Positions 16,796 through 27,351 of a DNA stretch of 36,958 nucleotides are shown one piece after another. The notes beneath the pieces were generated by a model. The model saw only the letters and a list, made by a program, of their open reading frames with translations, was not told where the DNA came from and searched no databases. The stretch is taken from the NCBI GenBank assembly GCA_025456065.1, contig JALOLH010000013.1:1-36958 (forward strand). Direction: 5' to 3'. Numbering within the stretch: position 1 is the stretch's first letter; each line of letters begins with the position of its first letter. Position numbers and translations under genes: made by a program. Source of the stretch: Candidatus Nanopelagicales bacterium (lineage in GTDB: Bacteria > Actinomycetota > Actinomycetes > S36-B12 > CAIYMF01).

Positions 16796-19192
16796 ATGAC
16801 CGTCGCGGACGCACCCAGCCGCTTCGCCCCCTCGCAGGTGGGGGTGGCGCGCGACCCGCGCGACGTCAGCCGCCTGCTCTGGTACCTGCTCGTGGTGGCG
16901 CTCGGCGTGCTGGCCGGCCGGGGGGCCGACCAGACGACGGCCGGTGCCGAGGGTGACCTGGTCGAGCTGGTGGGCCGGTTGCCCGCGGTCGTCCTCGCGT
17001 TCACGGTCATCGGCGTGCAGGTGCTCCACCTGCTGCTGTTCCTGGGCATCCCGCTGTTCCTGCTGGTCACGCGTCGGTTCCGGCGCCTGGCCATCTACCT
17101 GCTCGGCGTGGTCGCCTCGTCGGCCCTGCTGTCGGTCGCCTCCACGGCCCTGGAGCTCGACGGTGGCGCGGCCAGCAGCGGCCAGGATGCGACCGAGCGC
17201 GCGCTCGAGGCGTGGCCACCGTCCCAGTCGGTGGCCACCGCGGTGTGCGCAGTCGTCCTGCTCTCCCCCCACCTGGCCCGACCGTGGCGCCGCTTCGGCT
17301 GGGCGTTCGTGACCGTGCTGGCCCTGCTGCGCGTCGTGACGGCCGACCAGGTGGTGCTCGACCTCGTCCTGGCCGTGGGCATCGGCGGCGTGGTCGGGAC
17401 CGCCCTGCTGCTGGTGTTCGGCCGGCGCATCGAGGTGCCGACGGCCAGCGCGGTCATGGCCGCCCTGGACCGGATCGGGCTGCACGCCGTCGCCGTCGAG
17501 CGGACCGGCGCCGAGGCCACGGCCTCCACGCCGTTCCACGCCCAGCTCGCCGACGGCCGCGGGGTGCACTGCAAGGTGGTGTCGAGCACCGAGCACGCCG
17601 CCGACCGCCTCCTGCGCGGCTACCGACGGGTGCGTGTCCGTGACCTCGGTGAGGAGGTCCCCTTCTCGACCGTCCGGCGCGCCGCCGCCGTGGAGGCGAT
17701 GCTCGCGATGAGCGCGGCGGCGGCCGGCGCACGCACGCCGGAGGTCCTCGGCGTCGCGCCACTGCCGGTCCGCGACGCGATGGTGATCGTCTTCGAGGAG
17801 GTGCCCGGCGAGCGCCTCGACCGCGTCCCGGCCGAGCGCATCACCGACGGCGTGCTGGACCAGGCGTGGCAGGCGGTCGCGGGCCTGCGCGCCGCCGGCC
17901 TCGCCCACCGTGACCTGCAGCTGTCGTCGTGGCTGCTCGGCCCCGACGACCGGCTGTGGCTCATCGACTACTCCTTCGGCGAGCCTGCGGCGACCGACGG
18001 GGCGCTGAGCGCCGACATCGCCGAGCTCCTGTCCGCCACCTACGCCGTGGTGGGCGCCGAGCGCGCGGTCGCGGCCGCGGGGCGGGTGCTGGGGGGCCCG
18101 AGCCTGGCGGCCGGTCTGAGCCACCTGGTCCCGATGGCGCTGACCCGCGCCACGCGCGCCGCCGTGAAGGGCCAGCCGGACGGACTGGCGCCCCTGGTCG
18201 AGGCGACGGCGGCCGCCTGTGGGGTGCAGGAGCCGGAGTTCGCGCCGATCGAGCGGGTCAGGCCGCGCACCCTGGTCATGGCCGGCCTGCTGGCCCTGGC
18301 GGTCTACGTCCTGCTGCCGCAGCTGGCTGACCTGCCGCGCATGCTCGAGGCGATCCGCGAGGCCGACCGGGGGTTCGCCGCCGCCGCCCTGCTCGCCTCG
18401 GTGGTCACCTACGTCGGCTCGGGTGTCGCGCTGGCGAACGCCGCACCCCTGTCGATCAGCACCATCCAGGCGACGCTGGCCTCGGTCGCCGCCACGTTCG
18501 TCGGCGCCATCGCGCCGCCTGGCGTCGCCCAGGTGGGCCTCAACGCCCGCTTCTACGCCAAGCAGGGGATGTCCTCCACGGTGGCGATCTCGGCCACCGC
18601 CGCGAAGGAGGTCGCCGTCGCAGTCGTGCACGTGCTGCTGCTGATCCTCATGGCGATCGCCGCCGGCAGCACGGGCGCCCTGCAGCAGGAGCTGGACAAG
18701 CTGCCGTCACTGCGCACCGTCGGCATCGTCGTCGCCGTCCTCATCGCCCTGGTCGTGGCTGCCGCCGCGACGCCGCGCGTGCGGGGGCTGGTCCGCGACA
18801 CGATCCTGCCGGCCGTCCGCGAGTCGATGGCCAGCCTGCGCGAGCTGGCCTCGAGCCCCGTGAAGATGCTGCTGCTGTTCGTGGGCGCGCTCGTGCTCCA
18901 GGTGGCCTACGTCGCGGCCCTGTACTTCGCGACCCGGGCGCTGGGCGGCGAGGTGGGCTTCGTGACGATCGGGCTGATCTACCTGACGGTCGGATCGGTG
19001 GCGTCGGTCGCACCCACCCCGGGTGGCATCGGCGCTGTCGAGGCCGTCCTGCTCGCAGCGCTCACCGGGGTGGGCATGGCCGCCGCGCCGGCGCTCGCCG
19101 CCGTGTTCCTCTACCGCCTCGTGACCTTCTGGATCCCCATCCCGGTCGGCGGGCTGGCGTTCCGTTCCCTGGCCGCGCGCGACCTGCTCTGA
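16796..19192 (+). CDS. LPG-synthase-type membrane protein with internal kinase-like domain
   Basis: 798 residues from ATG 16796. Layout: N-terminal membrane helices (~25-210, about five); a soluble kinase/ABC1-like domain (~220-470); then a C-terminal UPF0104/lysylphosphatidylglycerol-synthase transmembrane domain (~495-798, about eight helices) with APPGVAQVGLNARFYAKQGM and the typical ATPGGIGAVE-like stretch (APTPGGIGAVEAVLLAALTG). The kinase-like part has HRDLQLSSWLL (His371, Asp373) and LIDYSFGEP (Asp391), but Ser378 stands where kinases have the Mg-binding Asn. No aminoacyl-transferase domain of MprF is present, so lipid flipping or a signalling role is more likely than lysyl-PG synthesis. 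Confidence 0.8.
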   Translation: MTVADAPSRFAPSQVGVARDPRDVSRLLWYLLVVALGVLAGRGADQTTAGAEGDLVELVGRLPAVVLAFTVIGVQVLHLLLFLGIPLFLLVTRRFRRLAIYLLGVVASSALLSVASTALELDGGAASSGQDATERALEAWPPSQSVATAVCAVVLLSPHLARPWRRFGWAFVTVLALLRVVTADQVVLDLVLAVGIGGVVGTALLLVFGRRIEVPTASAVMAALDRIGLHAVAVERTGAEATASTPFHAQLADGRGVHCKVVSSTEHAADRLLRGYRRVRVRDLGEEVPFSTVRRAAAVEAMLAMSAAAAGARTPEVLGVAPLPVRDAMVIVFEEVPGERLDRVPAERITDGVLDQAWQAVAGLRAAGLAHRDLQLSSWLLGPDDRLWLIDYSFGEPAATDGALSADIAELLSATYAVVGAERAVAAAGRVLGGPSLAAGLSHLVPMALTRATRAAVKGQPDGLAPLVEATAAACGVQEPEFAPIERVRPRTLVMAGLLALAVYVLLPQLADLPRMLEAIREADRGFAAAALLASVVTYVGSGVALANAAPLSISTIQATLASVAATFVGAIAPPGVAQVGLNARFYAKQGMSSTVAISATAAKEVAVAVVHVLLLILMAIAAGSTGALQQELDKLPSLRTVGIVVAVLIALVVAAAATPRVRGLVRDTILPAVRESMASLRELASSPVKMLLLFVGALVLQVAYVAALYFATRALGGEVGFVTIGLIYLTVGSVASVAPTPGGIGAVEAVLLAALTGVGMAAAPALAAVFLYRLVTFWIPIPVGGLAFRSLAARDLL

Positions 19193-19230
19193 GTCCCGGG
19201 CGCCCGGTCGCCGGTCGGTCCGTGGGCGGT

Positions 19231-19476
19231 TCAGCCGAGCCGGGCGGCCAGGTAGGCCACGGCGGCGTCGATCGTCTCGAGGCGGGGGTAGTCGTCGACC
19301 GGGATGTCGCCCTGCACCGCCTCGGCGAGCTGGGCGACGAGCTCCATGAAGTCCATGGAGTCCAGGTCGGCCTGCTCGCGCAGCGGCTCGGCGGGGTCCA
19401 GGCCCTCGACGTCGACGTCGGGGGCCACGAAGGTCAGGGCGTCCAGCAGGACGCCGCGTGCGCGGTCGGTGCTCAC
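19231..19476 (-). CDS. Acyl carrier protein (phosphopantetheine-binding)
   Basis: 81 residues from GTG 19476, overlapping the E2 stop by 4 bp (GTGA). The attachment motif is ADLDSMDFMEL with Ser40 (codon 19357-19359), which should carry 4'-phosphopantetheine. The helices around it (GVLLDALTFVAPDVDVEGLD, then VAQLAEAVQGDIP) fit the four-helix ACP fold. It is the last gene of the acetyl-CoA synthetase / pyruvate-dehydrogenase-like operon, an unusual partner for such enzymes. I infer that it receives or holds acyl groups related to the complex, or serves lipoate supply. It is paralogous to the serine-less ACP at 25464. Confidence 0.88.
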   Translation of the reverse strand: MSTDRARGVLLDALTFVAPDVDVEGLDPAEPLREQADLDSMDFMELVAQLAEAVQGDIPVDDYPRLETIDAAVAYLAARLG

Positions 19477-20972
19477 AGTTCCTCCGGGTGGGCCAGGGCG
19501 TGGCGGAAGGTGGCCAGGAAGGCCGAGGCCGTGCGGCCGTCGCTGGCGCGGTGGTCGGCGGCGAGCACGACGGTGGCGATCGGCCGGACGGTGAGCATCC
19601 CGTCCACCGCCCAGGGCCGCTCGACGATGCCACCCACGCCGACCAGCGCCACCTGCGGCGGGAAGATGACGCCGTACAACTCGTCCGGACCCGCCTCCCC
19701 GAGGCTGCTGACCGTGATGCTCGCCCCCGCCATCTCGGCCTGCTTCAGCGCGCCGCGCCGGGCTCGGCCGACGAGGTCGGCCAGCCGCGCCATGAGCGCG
19801 TCGACCGGCAGGGAGCCTGCATCGGGGATGGCCGGGGTGACCAGCCCGCCGCCGCGCGTGGCCACGGCCACGCCCAGGTCAACGCGTCCGGCCCGGCTCA
19901 GGGCGCCGCCGATCCAGTGGCCGTTCAGGTCGGGGACCGCCTGGGCCGCGAGGACCGTCGCGCGCAGGAACAGCACGGCCGGCAGCAGCCTCCGGGCCAC
20001 GGGCAGCTCCTGGTTGCGAGCCGCCAGCCAGGCCAGGGACGGCCCCATGTCGATGGTCTGGCGCACGTAGTAGTGCGGGATCTCGGCGTTCGAGCGGGAC
20101 ATCAGCGACGCGATGGCGGCACGCATGGCGGCCTTGCGGTCCGGACTCGCCGCCCGTGGTCCCGGCGGCGGCCCGGCGACCGTGGTCGGGGCGGCCGTGG
20201 TTGGGGCGGCCGTGGTCGGGGTGGCCGTGGGCGGGGTGGCCGTCGCACCGGCGGCCGGCGCGGCCGCGGTCACGGCGAGCACGTCCGCGGCGAGCACCGC
20301 CCCGTGCGCGCCCGAACCGCTGATCGAGCGGAGGTCAAGGTCGTGCTCGGCGGCGAGCCGGCGCGCGCGCGGCGTGGCACGGACCCGGGCTGGGGCGGCT
20401 GCGGCCGCGGCAGCCGCCCTCACGTCGTCGTGGGTGATGTGGCCGTCCGGTCCGCTGCCCACGACCGCGTCGAGGTCCACACCGAGCTGGTGGGCCAGGT
20501 GGCGCACCGGCGGGGTGGCCGGGAACCGGTCCCTGCCGGCCGGAGCAGCCGGCGCAGGAGCAGCCACGGCTGGAGCCTCGTTCGCCTGCGCAGCCACGGC
20601 GGGAGCAGCCGGTGCCGGGGCAGGACCCGAGTCGGGCGCGCTCGGTGCCACCCGCAGGGTCACCGGGGCCACGGTCCCACCCGCGGACCGTGCCGCGGTC
20701 GTGACCGCGGCCGCCGCAGCCGGGACGGCCCCGGCCACGGGCGGCCCGATCCGCGCGATCGGTGTTCCCACCGGCACCTGCGTCCCCGGACCCACCAGGA
20801 GCTCCTCGAGGACCCCGTCCTCGAAGCTCTCGATCTCGATCGCCGCCTTGGCGGTGTCGACGACCGCGACGATCTGGCCCCGCCTCACCGGATCCCCGGG
20901 CTGCACCAGCCACTCGATGATCGTCCCGACGTCCATGTCCGCCCCGAGCGAGGGCATGCGGAACTCGGCCAT
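19473..20972 (-). CDS. 2-oxo acid dehydrogenase E2 (dihydrolipoyl acyltransferase)
   Basis: 499 residues from ATG 20972. N-terminal lipoyl domain (~1-78) with Lys42 in VVDTAKAAIE as the lipoylation site; an Ala/Pro linker; two successive peripheral-subunit-binding-like domains (~152-186, TPPVRHLAHQLGVDLDAVVG; ~197-232, TPRARRLAAEHDLDLRSISG); a Pro/Thr/Ala linker encoded by four 15-bp repeats near 20180-20240; and a catalytic acyltransferase domain (~265-499) with IPHYYV and the active-site DHRASDG near the C-terminus. It transfers the acyl group from E1 via lipoate to CoA. No E3 gene is in the window. The start lies 3 bp after the E1beta stop; the downstream ACP overlaps by 4 bp. Confidence 0.92.
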   Translation of the reverse strand: MAEFRMPSLGADMDVGTIIEWLVQPGDPVRRGQIVAVVDTAKAAIEIESFEDGVLEELLVGPGTQVPVGTPIARIGPPVAGAVPAAAAAVTTAARSAGGTVAPVTLRVAPSAPDSGPAPAPAAPAVAAQANEAPAVAAPAPAAPAGRDRFPATPPVRHLAHQLGVDLDAVVGSGPDGHITHDDVRAAAAAAAAPARVRATPRARRLAAEHDLDLRSISGSGAHGAVLAADVLAVTAAAPAAGATATPPTATPTTAAPTTAAPTTVAGPPPGPRAASPDRKAAMRAAIASLMSRSNAEIPHYYVRQTIDMGPSLAWLAARNQELPVARRLLPAVLFLRATVLAAQAVPDLNGHWIGGALSRAGRVDLGVAVATRGGGLVTPAIPDAGSLPVDALMARLADLVGRARRGALKQAEMAGASITVSSLGEAGPDELYGVIFPPQVALVGVGGIVERPWAVDGMLTVRPIATVVLAADHRASDGRTASAFLATFRHALAHPEEL

Positions 20973-20975
20973 GGC

Positions 20976-22066
<1,091 letters not shown>

Positions 22067-22070
<4 letters not shown>

Positions 22071-23130
22071 GGGGCCACCCCCTCGCGGGCCGCGGCGAGC
22101 AGGGGGGCACGGCGCAGCACCGAGCTCGCGGGATCGTGCACGTACAGCTCGAGGTCGGCGAGGTCCTCGAGCGGCGACTCCTCGGCGAACGCCGCGGCAT
22201 CGTCCACCACCGCGGCGACCTCGGCCTCCATCACGGCGAGGTCGGCCTCCGCGAGCGTCCCTTGGCCGACGAGCCGGCCGCGGAGCAGCTCGATCGGGTC
22301 GCGCTGCTTCCACTGCTCGACCTCGGCCTTCTCGCGGTACCGCTCCGGGTCGAACATCGAGTGCGCCCGGAACCGGAAGGTCCGCGCCTCGAGGAAGTGC
22401 GGGCCCCCGCCGGCTCGGATCGCCTGCACCGCCCGATCGGCCGCTTCGGCGACGGCCAGGACGTCCATGCCGTCGACCGACCAGGCGGGCAGCTCGTAGG
22501 CCGCCGCCTTCACGGCGAGGTTCGTCTCGGACTCCGAGCGGGCCAGCGCCGTGCCCATCGCGTACAGGTTGTTCTCGCACACGAACAGCACCGGCAGCCG
22601 CCACAGCGCCGCCAGGTTGACCGACTCGTGGAACTCGCCCTCGGCCATCGCACCCTCGCCGAAGAAGCACGCGGTGACCCGGTCCCGCCCGGCCAGGCGG
22701 TCGGCCAGGGCCAGCCCGATCGCCAGCGGCAGCCCGCCGCCGACGATCGCGTTGCCGCCGTAGAAGCGGGTCGCCGCCTCGAACAGGTGCATGGACCCGC
22801 CCCGGCCACGGGCACACCCGGTCACCTTCCCGTACATCTCGGCCATCACGGCGCGCGCCGACATCCCCTTGAGCAGCGCGTGGCCGTGCTCGCGGTACGT
22901 CGCGACGACGGCGTCGTCGGGCTCCAGCGCCGACATGACGCCGGTGGCAACCGCCTCCTCGCCGACGTAGACGTGCAGGAACCCGCGGATGCTGCCCGCG
23001 CTGTAGAGCTCGACGCAGCGCTCCTCGAACCGTCGCACCAGCAGCATCTGGGCCAGCAGGCGCACCTCCGGCGGATCGCCGTCGCGGAAGCCCGGTGTGC
23101 TGGCAGGTGCCTGCGTGGGGGTGTCGGCTG

Positions 23131-23134
<4 letters not shown>
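22067..23134 (-). CDS. 2-oxo acid dehydrogenase E1 component, alpha subunit
   Basis: 355 residues from ATG 23134, overlapping acsA by 4 bp. Clear E1alpha signatures: [60 protein letters not shown], and the thiamine-diphosphate motif [20 protein letters not shown] followed ~20 residues on by CENN. The motif reads G-E160-G where most families have GDG, a conservative change. [16 protein letters not shown] fits the phospho-loop region. It catalyses thiamine-dependent decarboxylation of a 2-oxo acid, probably pyruvate, and reductive acylation of E2. Confidence 0.93.
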
Positions 23135-25092
<1,958 letters not shown>

Positions 25093-25463
25093 GCACCTGC
25101 TCTACCAGTCGGGCCTACCCGCCGGTAGGGACCGAGGTCCCGCGCGCTTGTGGCGGGATGCGCCCCACGGGTCGGCGCGTCCCCGCCCATCGTCCCGGGT
25201 CCAGGCGGACCGACTGGTCGGTCGGGCGGTCCGCCCCGACCGACCCGAGCGATGTGCGCGTTTGCTCCGCCGGCGTAGGTCCGCTGACCGGCGCCGCGGA
25301 GCGGACGTACCTCGGCGGAGCAAACGCAGCGGTCGGCCGGGGGGACGGGGCGCGCTCGGCGGACGACCGCAGGGAGGTTGCCCGCCGGGCAGTCACACGT
25401 CCGCGCAGGGCCCCGGCCGCTCAGCGCCCAGGGCCCCCTCGGCATCCCCCTGCAGGCGTCCGC
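25093..25463. promoter_or_regulatory. Hairpin-rich intergenic region upstream of acsA
   Basis: No supported gene in 371 bp. Inverted repeats seen: CCTACC-cgcc-GGTAGG (25114-25129); a ~14-bp GGTCGGTC... stem (25216-25245); a long palindrome with 26-bp arms (25260-25325); and TGCCC-gcc-GGGCA (25380-25392). A possible -10, TAGAGC (minus strand, 25104 to 25099), lies 6 nt before the acsA ATG. The operon promoter and its control elements should be here, together with the end of the ACP-like transcript. Confidence 0.55.
25260..25325. repeat. Long palindrome with 26-bp arms
   Basis: Left arm 25260-25285 and right arm 25300-25325 are inverted copies matching at 23 of 26 positions. The outer 13 bp, GTTTGCTCCGCCG, are perfect, and the 14-bp centre is GC-rich. 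It could be a terminator for the upstream ACP-like gene, an operator, or a mobile palindromic repeat. Confidence 0.75.
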
Positions 25464-25718
25464 CTACCGCGGCTCGGGCAGCCGCGACGCCAGGTACACC
25501 GCGGCGCCGTCGATCGTGGCCAGGTGGTGGAGGTCGGCGGCCGGGATGTTCGCGTGGATCGCGTCGCTGAGCAGCGCAGCCAGCTCGCCCATGTCGAGGG
25601 CGTCGAGGTCGGCCTGTGCGCGGAGCGGGACCGTGGGGTCGAGGTGACCGACGTCCACCTCCGGCGCCACCAGGTGGATGGCCTGCAGCAGGATGTGCCG
25701 GGCCCGCTCCTCGCTCAT
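25464..25718 (-). CDS. ACP-like protein lacking the phosphopantetheine serine
   Basis: 84 residues from ATG 25718, with a GGAGG site close upstream; a GTG at 25742 is in frame but less likely. It aligns along its length with the ACP at 19231: 'LVAPEVDVGHLDP' against 'FVAPDVDVEGLDP', and 'QADLDALDMGEL' against 'QADLDSMDFMEL'. The modified serine is replaced by Ala40 (codon 25599-25601, GCC), at the same residue number as Ser40 in the paralogue. The rest of the fold looks intact, so it cannot carry the normal prosthetic group but may still bind partners. It lies directly downstream of tRNA-Val and upstream of the acsA operon. Confidence 0.8.
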   Translation of the reverse strand: MSEERARHILLQAIHLVAPEVDVGHLDPTVPLRAQADLDALDMGELAALLSDAIHANIPAADLHHLATIDGAAVYLASRLPEPR

Positions 25719-25745
25719 GGCCTCCGCACCTCCCCGTGACACACG

Positions 25746-25818
25746 TGGGCCCGGCCGGGCTCGAACCGACGACCTACCCGGTGTAAGCGGGTTGCGCTCC
25801 CAACTGCGCCACGGGCCC
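25746..25818 (-). tRNA. tRNA-Val (anticodon TAC)
   Basis: 73 nt on the minus strand. The acceptor stem GGGCCCG pairs with CGGGCCC, with discriminator A at 25746. D arm GTGGCGCAGTTGGGAGCGC; anticodon stem ACCCG/CGGGT around loop CTTACAC gives anticodon TAC (valine, GTA codons); T arm contains GGTTCGAGCC. The CCA end is not encoded. Confidence 0.95.
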
Positions 25819-25825
25819 GGGGCGA

Positions 25826-25854
25826 AGGGTACGCATCGGGCGGTGGGTTGCCAA
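25826..25854 (-). promoter_or_regulatory. Sigma-70-type promoter of tRNA-Val
   Basis: Minus strand: -35 TTGGCA (25854 to 25849), exactly 17 bp, -10 TACCCT (25831 to 25826), then 7 nt to G1 of the tRNA. The spacing implies transcription starting at or very near the mature tRNA 5' end. The downstream ACP-like gene may be read from the same promoter. Confidence 0.7.
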
Positions 25855-25895
25855 AGCCCCGGCCGCGCCCCACCGGGACCACGAGCGCCACGAGG

Positions 25896-26351
25896 TCACT
25901 CGAGGGCGGCCAGCGCCGTGCGGTAGTCCTCGGGATCGCGCGCCTGGCCGGGGTGGTTCACCAGCGCCCATCGCACGATGCCTTCGCGATCGATGACGAA
26001 GGTGCCCCGCGTGGCCATGCCGCGCTCGGGCAGGAACACGCCGTACGCCTGCGCCACCGCCCCATGCGGCCAGAAGTCGCTGAGCAGGTCGAACCCGAGG
26101 CCCTCCTGCTCGCCGAAGACCCGCAGGGCGTGCTTGGTGTCGACCGAGACGCCGAGCAGCACCGTGTCGTCGTCGAAGTCCCCACGCCGGTCGCGCAGGT
26201 CGCACAGCTCGCTGGTGCAGATCGACGAGAAGGCGAAGGGGTAGAAGACGAGCACGACCTTGCGGCCGCGCAGCTCCGCCAGCGACACCTGCTCGCCGCG
26301 CTGGTTGGGCAGCGTGAACTCCGGCGCTGGCTGGCCGACCTCGACGGACAT
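25896..26351 (-). CDS. ahpE: AhpE-type peroxiredoxin
   Basis: 151 residues from ATG 26351, with a GAGGAG ribosome site. It closely matches mycobacterial AhpE: VGQPAPEFTLPNQRG at the start, a peroxidatic Cys45 in PFAFSSIC, then LLSDFWPHGAVAQAYGVF and RGTFVIDREGIVRWA. It reduces hydroperoxides and peroxynitrite in the cytosol; AhpE-type enzymes are recycled by mycothiol/mycoredoxin. Unlike the one-Cys AhpE of M. tuberculosis, a second cysteine, Cys50, lies five residues on. It is divergent from a mycothiol-dependent DinB-like gene across a perfect palindrome, which fits joint thiol-related control. Confidence 0.9.
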   Translation of the reverse strand: MSVEVGQPAPEFTLPNQRGEQVSLAELRGRKVVLVFYPFAFSSICTSELCDLRDRRGDFDDDTVLLGVSVDTKHALRVFGEQEGLGFDLLSDFWPHGAVAQAYGVFLPERGMATRGTFVIDREGIVRWALVNHPGQARDPEDYRTALAALE

Positions 26352-26383
26352 GGGACTCCTCGGCGATCTGGGGGGTGACGACC

Positions 26384-26411
26384 CAATCCTGCCCAGCGTT
26401 GGGCAGGATTG
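26384..26411. promoter_or_regulatory. Perfect palindrome in the ahpE / DinB-like divergent region
   Basis: CAATCCTGCCCA (26384-26395) and TGGGCAGGATTG (26400-26411) are perfect 12-bp inverted copies around GCGT. Each arm contains CAGGAT, read outward on its own strand: 26404-26409 on plus, 6 nt before ATG 26416, and 26391 to 26386 on minus, facing ahpE. It may be a symmetric divergent promoter/operator. Confidence 0.6.
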
Positions 26412-26415
26412 CCGG

Positions 26416-27336
26416 ATGGACTCCCACCGGTTGCCCGACCAGCTCGAGCCGAACCCCCACGAGCACGGCCTGGCCACCGGGGACGCGGCAGCCCTCGCCA
26501 GGTCCATCAACCGGGCCTGGGAGCTGTTCGAGGGCGTGGTGGCCGAGGTGGACCTCGCGGCGCCCTCGCGCAAGCAGGGCTGGACGGCCCGGGAGCTGGT
26601 CGCCAAGGTCGGCGAGTGGGAGTTCGGCCGCCGGCTGGCTGACATGCTGCGGGACGCCCACGACGGCGAGGCCGCCTTCTACGACAACGACGCGATCGAG
26701 GAGCGGATCCGGCTGCAGACCGCCGACCTGCCGGACGATGCGGTCCTCGAGGCGCTGGCCGCCGCGCGGGCCACCACGGCCGAGTGGCTGGCCTCCGACG
26801 GACCACAGACCTGGGGCCTGGTGCCCACCTCGTCCCCGCTCGGGCCGCTGCCGGTGCTCACGGTCGTGAACGCGATGACCTACCAGCTGTCGATCACGAC
26901 CCTGGACCTCGAGCCGGCCGGCGGAACGGTGCCCGACGAGCTCGTCCGGATCGGCCTGTCCGCACTCATCGACACCACCGGCGCGCTCGCGGGGCGCAAG
27001 CGGGTGACCGGTTCGTTCACCGCGATCACCCCGGACGTCATCATCGGCTCGGGCTCCCGCGACGGCTTCTGGCGAACGGCGTCCCTCGACGAGGACCCCG
27101 AGCACGGGCCGGGCGTCGTGGCCGAGGCCCGCACGATCCTCGACGTGACCAGTGGGCGGGCCAACGTGCCGCACCTGTACCGCACCGGAGAGTTGCACGT
27201 GCGCGACCTGACCGGCCTCGTGCGATTGGCTCCGGTCCTCGACGGCATCCCCGGCATCCCACCCATGGGGGCCGTCGGGCGGGCGCTGAGCGTCGTCGAC
27301 GCGGTCGGCGGGCTGTTCGGCCGCCTGCGCCGCTGA
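26416..27336 (+). CDS. Mycothiol-dependent maleylpyruvate isomerase-like (DinB-fold) protein
   Basis: 306 residues from ATG 26416. The N-terminal ~150 residues (AAALARSINRAWELFEGVVA, QGWTARELVAKVGEWEFGRR, LLQTADLPDDAVLEALAAAR-type helices) look like the four-helix MDMPI/DinB fold of mycothiol-dependent enzymes. The C-terminal half (VVNAMTYQLSITTLDLEPAG, RKRVTGSFTAITPDVIIGSG) is less conserved. The usual metal-ligand His of the 'VAHL' helix appears as Lys (LVAKVGEW), so activity is uncertain. A role in thiol-linked detoxification is inferred. No ribosome site is seen; the start follows the palindrome by 4 nt. Its stop is followed by a hairpin repeat array. Confidence 0.6.
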   Translation: MDSHRLPDQLEPNPHEHGLATGDAAALARSINRAWELFEGVVAEVDLAAPSRKQGWTARELVAKVGEWEFGRRLADMLRDAHDGEAAFYDNDAIEERIRLQTADLPDDAVLEALAAARATTAEWLASDGPQTWGLVPTSSPLGPLPVLTVVNAMTYQLSITTLDLEPAGGTVPDELVRIGLSALIDTTGALAGRKRVTGSFTAITPDVIIGSGSRDGFWRTASLDEDPEHGPGVVAEARTILDVTSGRANVPHLYRTGELHVRDLTGLVRLAPVLDGIPGIPPMGAVGRALSVVDAVGGLFGRLRR

Positions 27337-27351
27337 GGAAGGCGGCCGCCT

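Noticed and set aside
16796-19192. MprF lysyl-phosphatidylglycerol synthase
   Set aside because: No C-terminal aminoacyl-transferase domain; the soluble part is a kinase-like domain in the middle.
25093-25463. Small proteins in the gap upstream of acsA
   Set aside because: Several short frames are open but consist of Arg/Pro/Gly-rich translations of inverted repeats without ribosome sites or motifs.
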